From: JAXHUH01 sp034211175
GTDB lineage: Bacteria > Actinomycetota > Acidimicrobiia > Acidimicrobiales > CAIXPF01
Assembly (NCBI GenBank): GCA_034211175.1
Contig: JAXHUH010000117.1
Location: forward strand, 1 to 13,998
Length of the DNA: 13,998 nucleotides
Reading direction: 5' to 3'
Shown piece after piece: positions 13,142 to 13,998 of this stretch (positions within the stretch are counted from its first letter, which is position 1; the number at the start of each line of letters is the position of its first letter). A program made the translations under genes and the position numbers. The notes under the pieces were generated by a model, which had not been told where the DNA came from, did not search any database, and saw only the letters and a list, made by a program, of their open reading frames with translations.

Positions 13142-13998
13142 ATGGACGAGCAACCGGACCTCCACGACCGAACGACCGACGAGCGAACGACCGGCGACTG
13201 GCGCGTCCGGCGGTTCATCGCCCGCCATCCGGTGCCCGGCATGGTGGCTGCCGTGGCCCTCGCCGGGGCCAGCGTGTGGTTCCTCCTCGTCGCGGTCGGG
13301 CAGCGATCGCTGCCGGAGGCGCTGGCCTGGACGGCCGGCGGTGGCGTCGTCGGCGCCGGCGCGCTGCTCCTGACCAACGAGCTGTGGCGCCGTCTCATGG
13401 TGAGCGACGGCCACCTCACGCTCGGGGTCCGCCTGGGGGTCGGGCTCGTCGTCGTCGGCGCCGCGATCACCGGGACCGGCCTGTGGCAGGTCTCCGGGCT
13501 GCTCGCGGCGGCAGGCCTGGTCGTCGTCATGATCGGCCTGCTGGCGATCAACGTGTGGCTCTCCCGGGGAGCCGTCGCCTGCCCGGCGTGCTGGGTCGCG
13601 GCCGGGGTGGCGCTGACCGTCGTCGGTGCGACGATGGCCGTGGCCGGCGGGTCGGCCGGCGTCGGTGAGATCGGCGCCGGGCTGTGGATCGCCGGTGTCC
13701 TGGCGTTCAAGCTCGGCATCCTGCCGTTGGTCGACCAGGTCACCCCGGACCGGGGGCGGCTGCTGAGCGTCGCCGAGGTCGACCGGGTGCGGTCCCGCCG
13801 GGCGTGGGTCGTGACCATCGGCGGCGCGCTCGTGACCGTCGCCGGGTTCGCGGCCGCGTGGTTCGGCGCCGACGACGAGCGGCCGCTGATGATGGCGTTC
13901 GGTTGGCTGGCCGTGTTCACCGGCCTGTCCGCCGCCGGGCTGGCCGCGACCCGGATCCGTGGCCACCGGGTTGCGTGGCCGATCGCCGTCGCCCTCGG
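13142..13998 (+). CDS. Polytopic membrane protein, 3'-truncated by the window edge
   Basis: The frame is open from ATG 13142 to the right edge (285 codons visible). GGGAG at 13132-13136 lies 5 bases before the ATG. After a charged cytoplasmic start (MDEQPDLHDRTTDERTTGDW) there are about eight hydrophobic segments, including MVAAVALAGASVWFLLVAVG, LGVGLVVVGAAITGTGLW, LLAAAGLVVVMIGLLAINVW, WVAAGVALTVVGATMAVAGG and VVTIGGALVTVAGFAAAWFG. A CPAC motif lies at the fifth span. A hydrophilic loop (DQVTPDRGRLLSVAEVDRVRSRR) separates spans six and seven. The repeated Gly-rich spans suggest internal duplication. I recognise no transporter or enzyme signature, so no function is assigned. A long antisense frame opposite it is a shadow. 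Confidence 0.75.
   Translation, partial: MDEQPDLHDRTTDERTTGDWRVRRFIARHPVPGMVAAVALAGASVWFLLVAVGQRSLPEALAWTAGGGVVGAGALLLTNELWRRLMVSDGHLTLGVRLGVGLVVVGAAITGTGLWQVSGLLAAAGLVVVMIGLLAINVWLSRGAVACPACWVAAGVALTVVGATMAVAGGSAGVGEIGAGLWIAGVLAFKLGILPLVDQVTPDRGRLLSVAEVDRVRSRRAWVVTIGGALVTVAGFAAAWFGADDERPLMMAFGWLAVFTGLSAAGLAATRIRGHRVAWPIAVAL

Noticed and set aside
12865..13920. 351-codon reading frame on the - strand
   Set aside because: Its product is Thr/Ser/Pro/Arg-rich without motifs, whereas the + strand frame from 13142 has a ribosome site and about eight membrane spans.
1..13998. Mobile element, prophage or defence system
   Set aside because: No transposase, integrase, restriction, toxin or nuclease-like product and no terminal repeats were found.

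Overview
The window is very GC-rich, uses G/C at nearly all third codon positions and has several GTG starts. Together with a mycobacterial-type glucosyl-3-phosphoglycerate synthase next to a second dihydropteroate-synthase-like gene, this points to an actinobacterium (Actinomycetota). A motile, non-mycobacterial lineage such as Acidimicrobiia is plausible, but that finer placement is inference. No tRNA, rRNA, CRISPR array, transposase or phage gene was seen.

Region 1 (2-6154, + strand) is a compact chemotaxis cluster: cheA (5' end outside the window), cheW, cheY, cheB, cheR, cheX, a second cheY and a divergent cheX-like gene. Apart from a 177-base C-rich gap after cheW, the genes overlap by 1-4 bases or are at most 18 bases apart, so they are probably co-transcribed. 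CheA would phosphorylate the CheY proteins and CheB, CheR and CheB would adapt the receptors, and the CheX-type proteins would drain CheY-P. CheA carries two C-terminal CheW-like domains. The cluster has two CheY and two CheX-type proteins. No receptor, cheD or motility structural gene lies in the window. A 13-bp stem with a UUCG loop (6156-6185) closes the region.

Region 2 (6291-8826, - strand) is a three-gene operon joined by 4-base stop/start overlaps: a fused folB-folK, then gpgS, then a divergent folP-like gene. It couples folate-pathway enzymes to glucosylglycerate / methylglucose lipopolysaccharide synthesis. The folP-like product has lost several dihydropteroate synthase motifs, so it is probably not an ordinary folate enzyme.

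Region 3 (8827-13998) holds accessory and housekeeping genes. On the + strand are a lipoprotein of unknown function, a YceI-family protein and, at the right edge, a truncated polytopic membrane protein. On the - strand are a short-chain dehydrogenase coupled to a possible 99-codon gene that runs antisense into yceI, a secreted AMIN-like protein and a 52-residue single-span membrane protein. The gaps here contain several strong inverted repeats, including a 15-bp hairpin at 10206-10240 and a nested inverted repeat abutting the yceI ribosome binding site.
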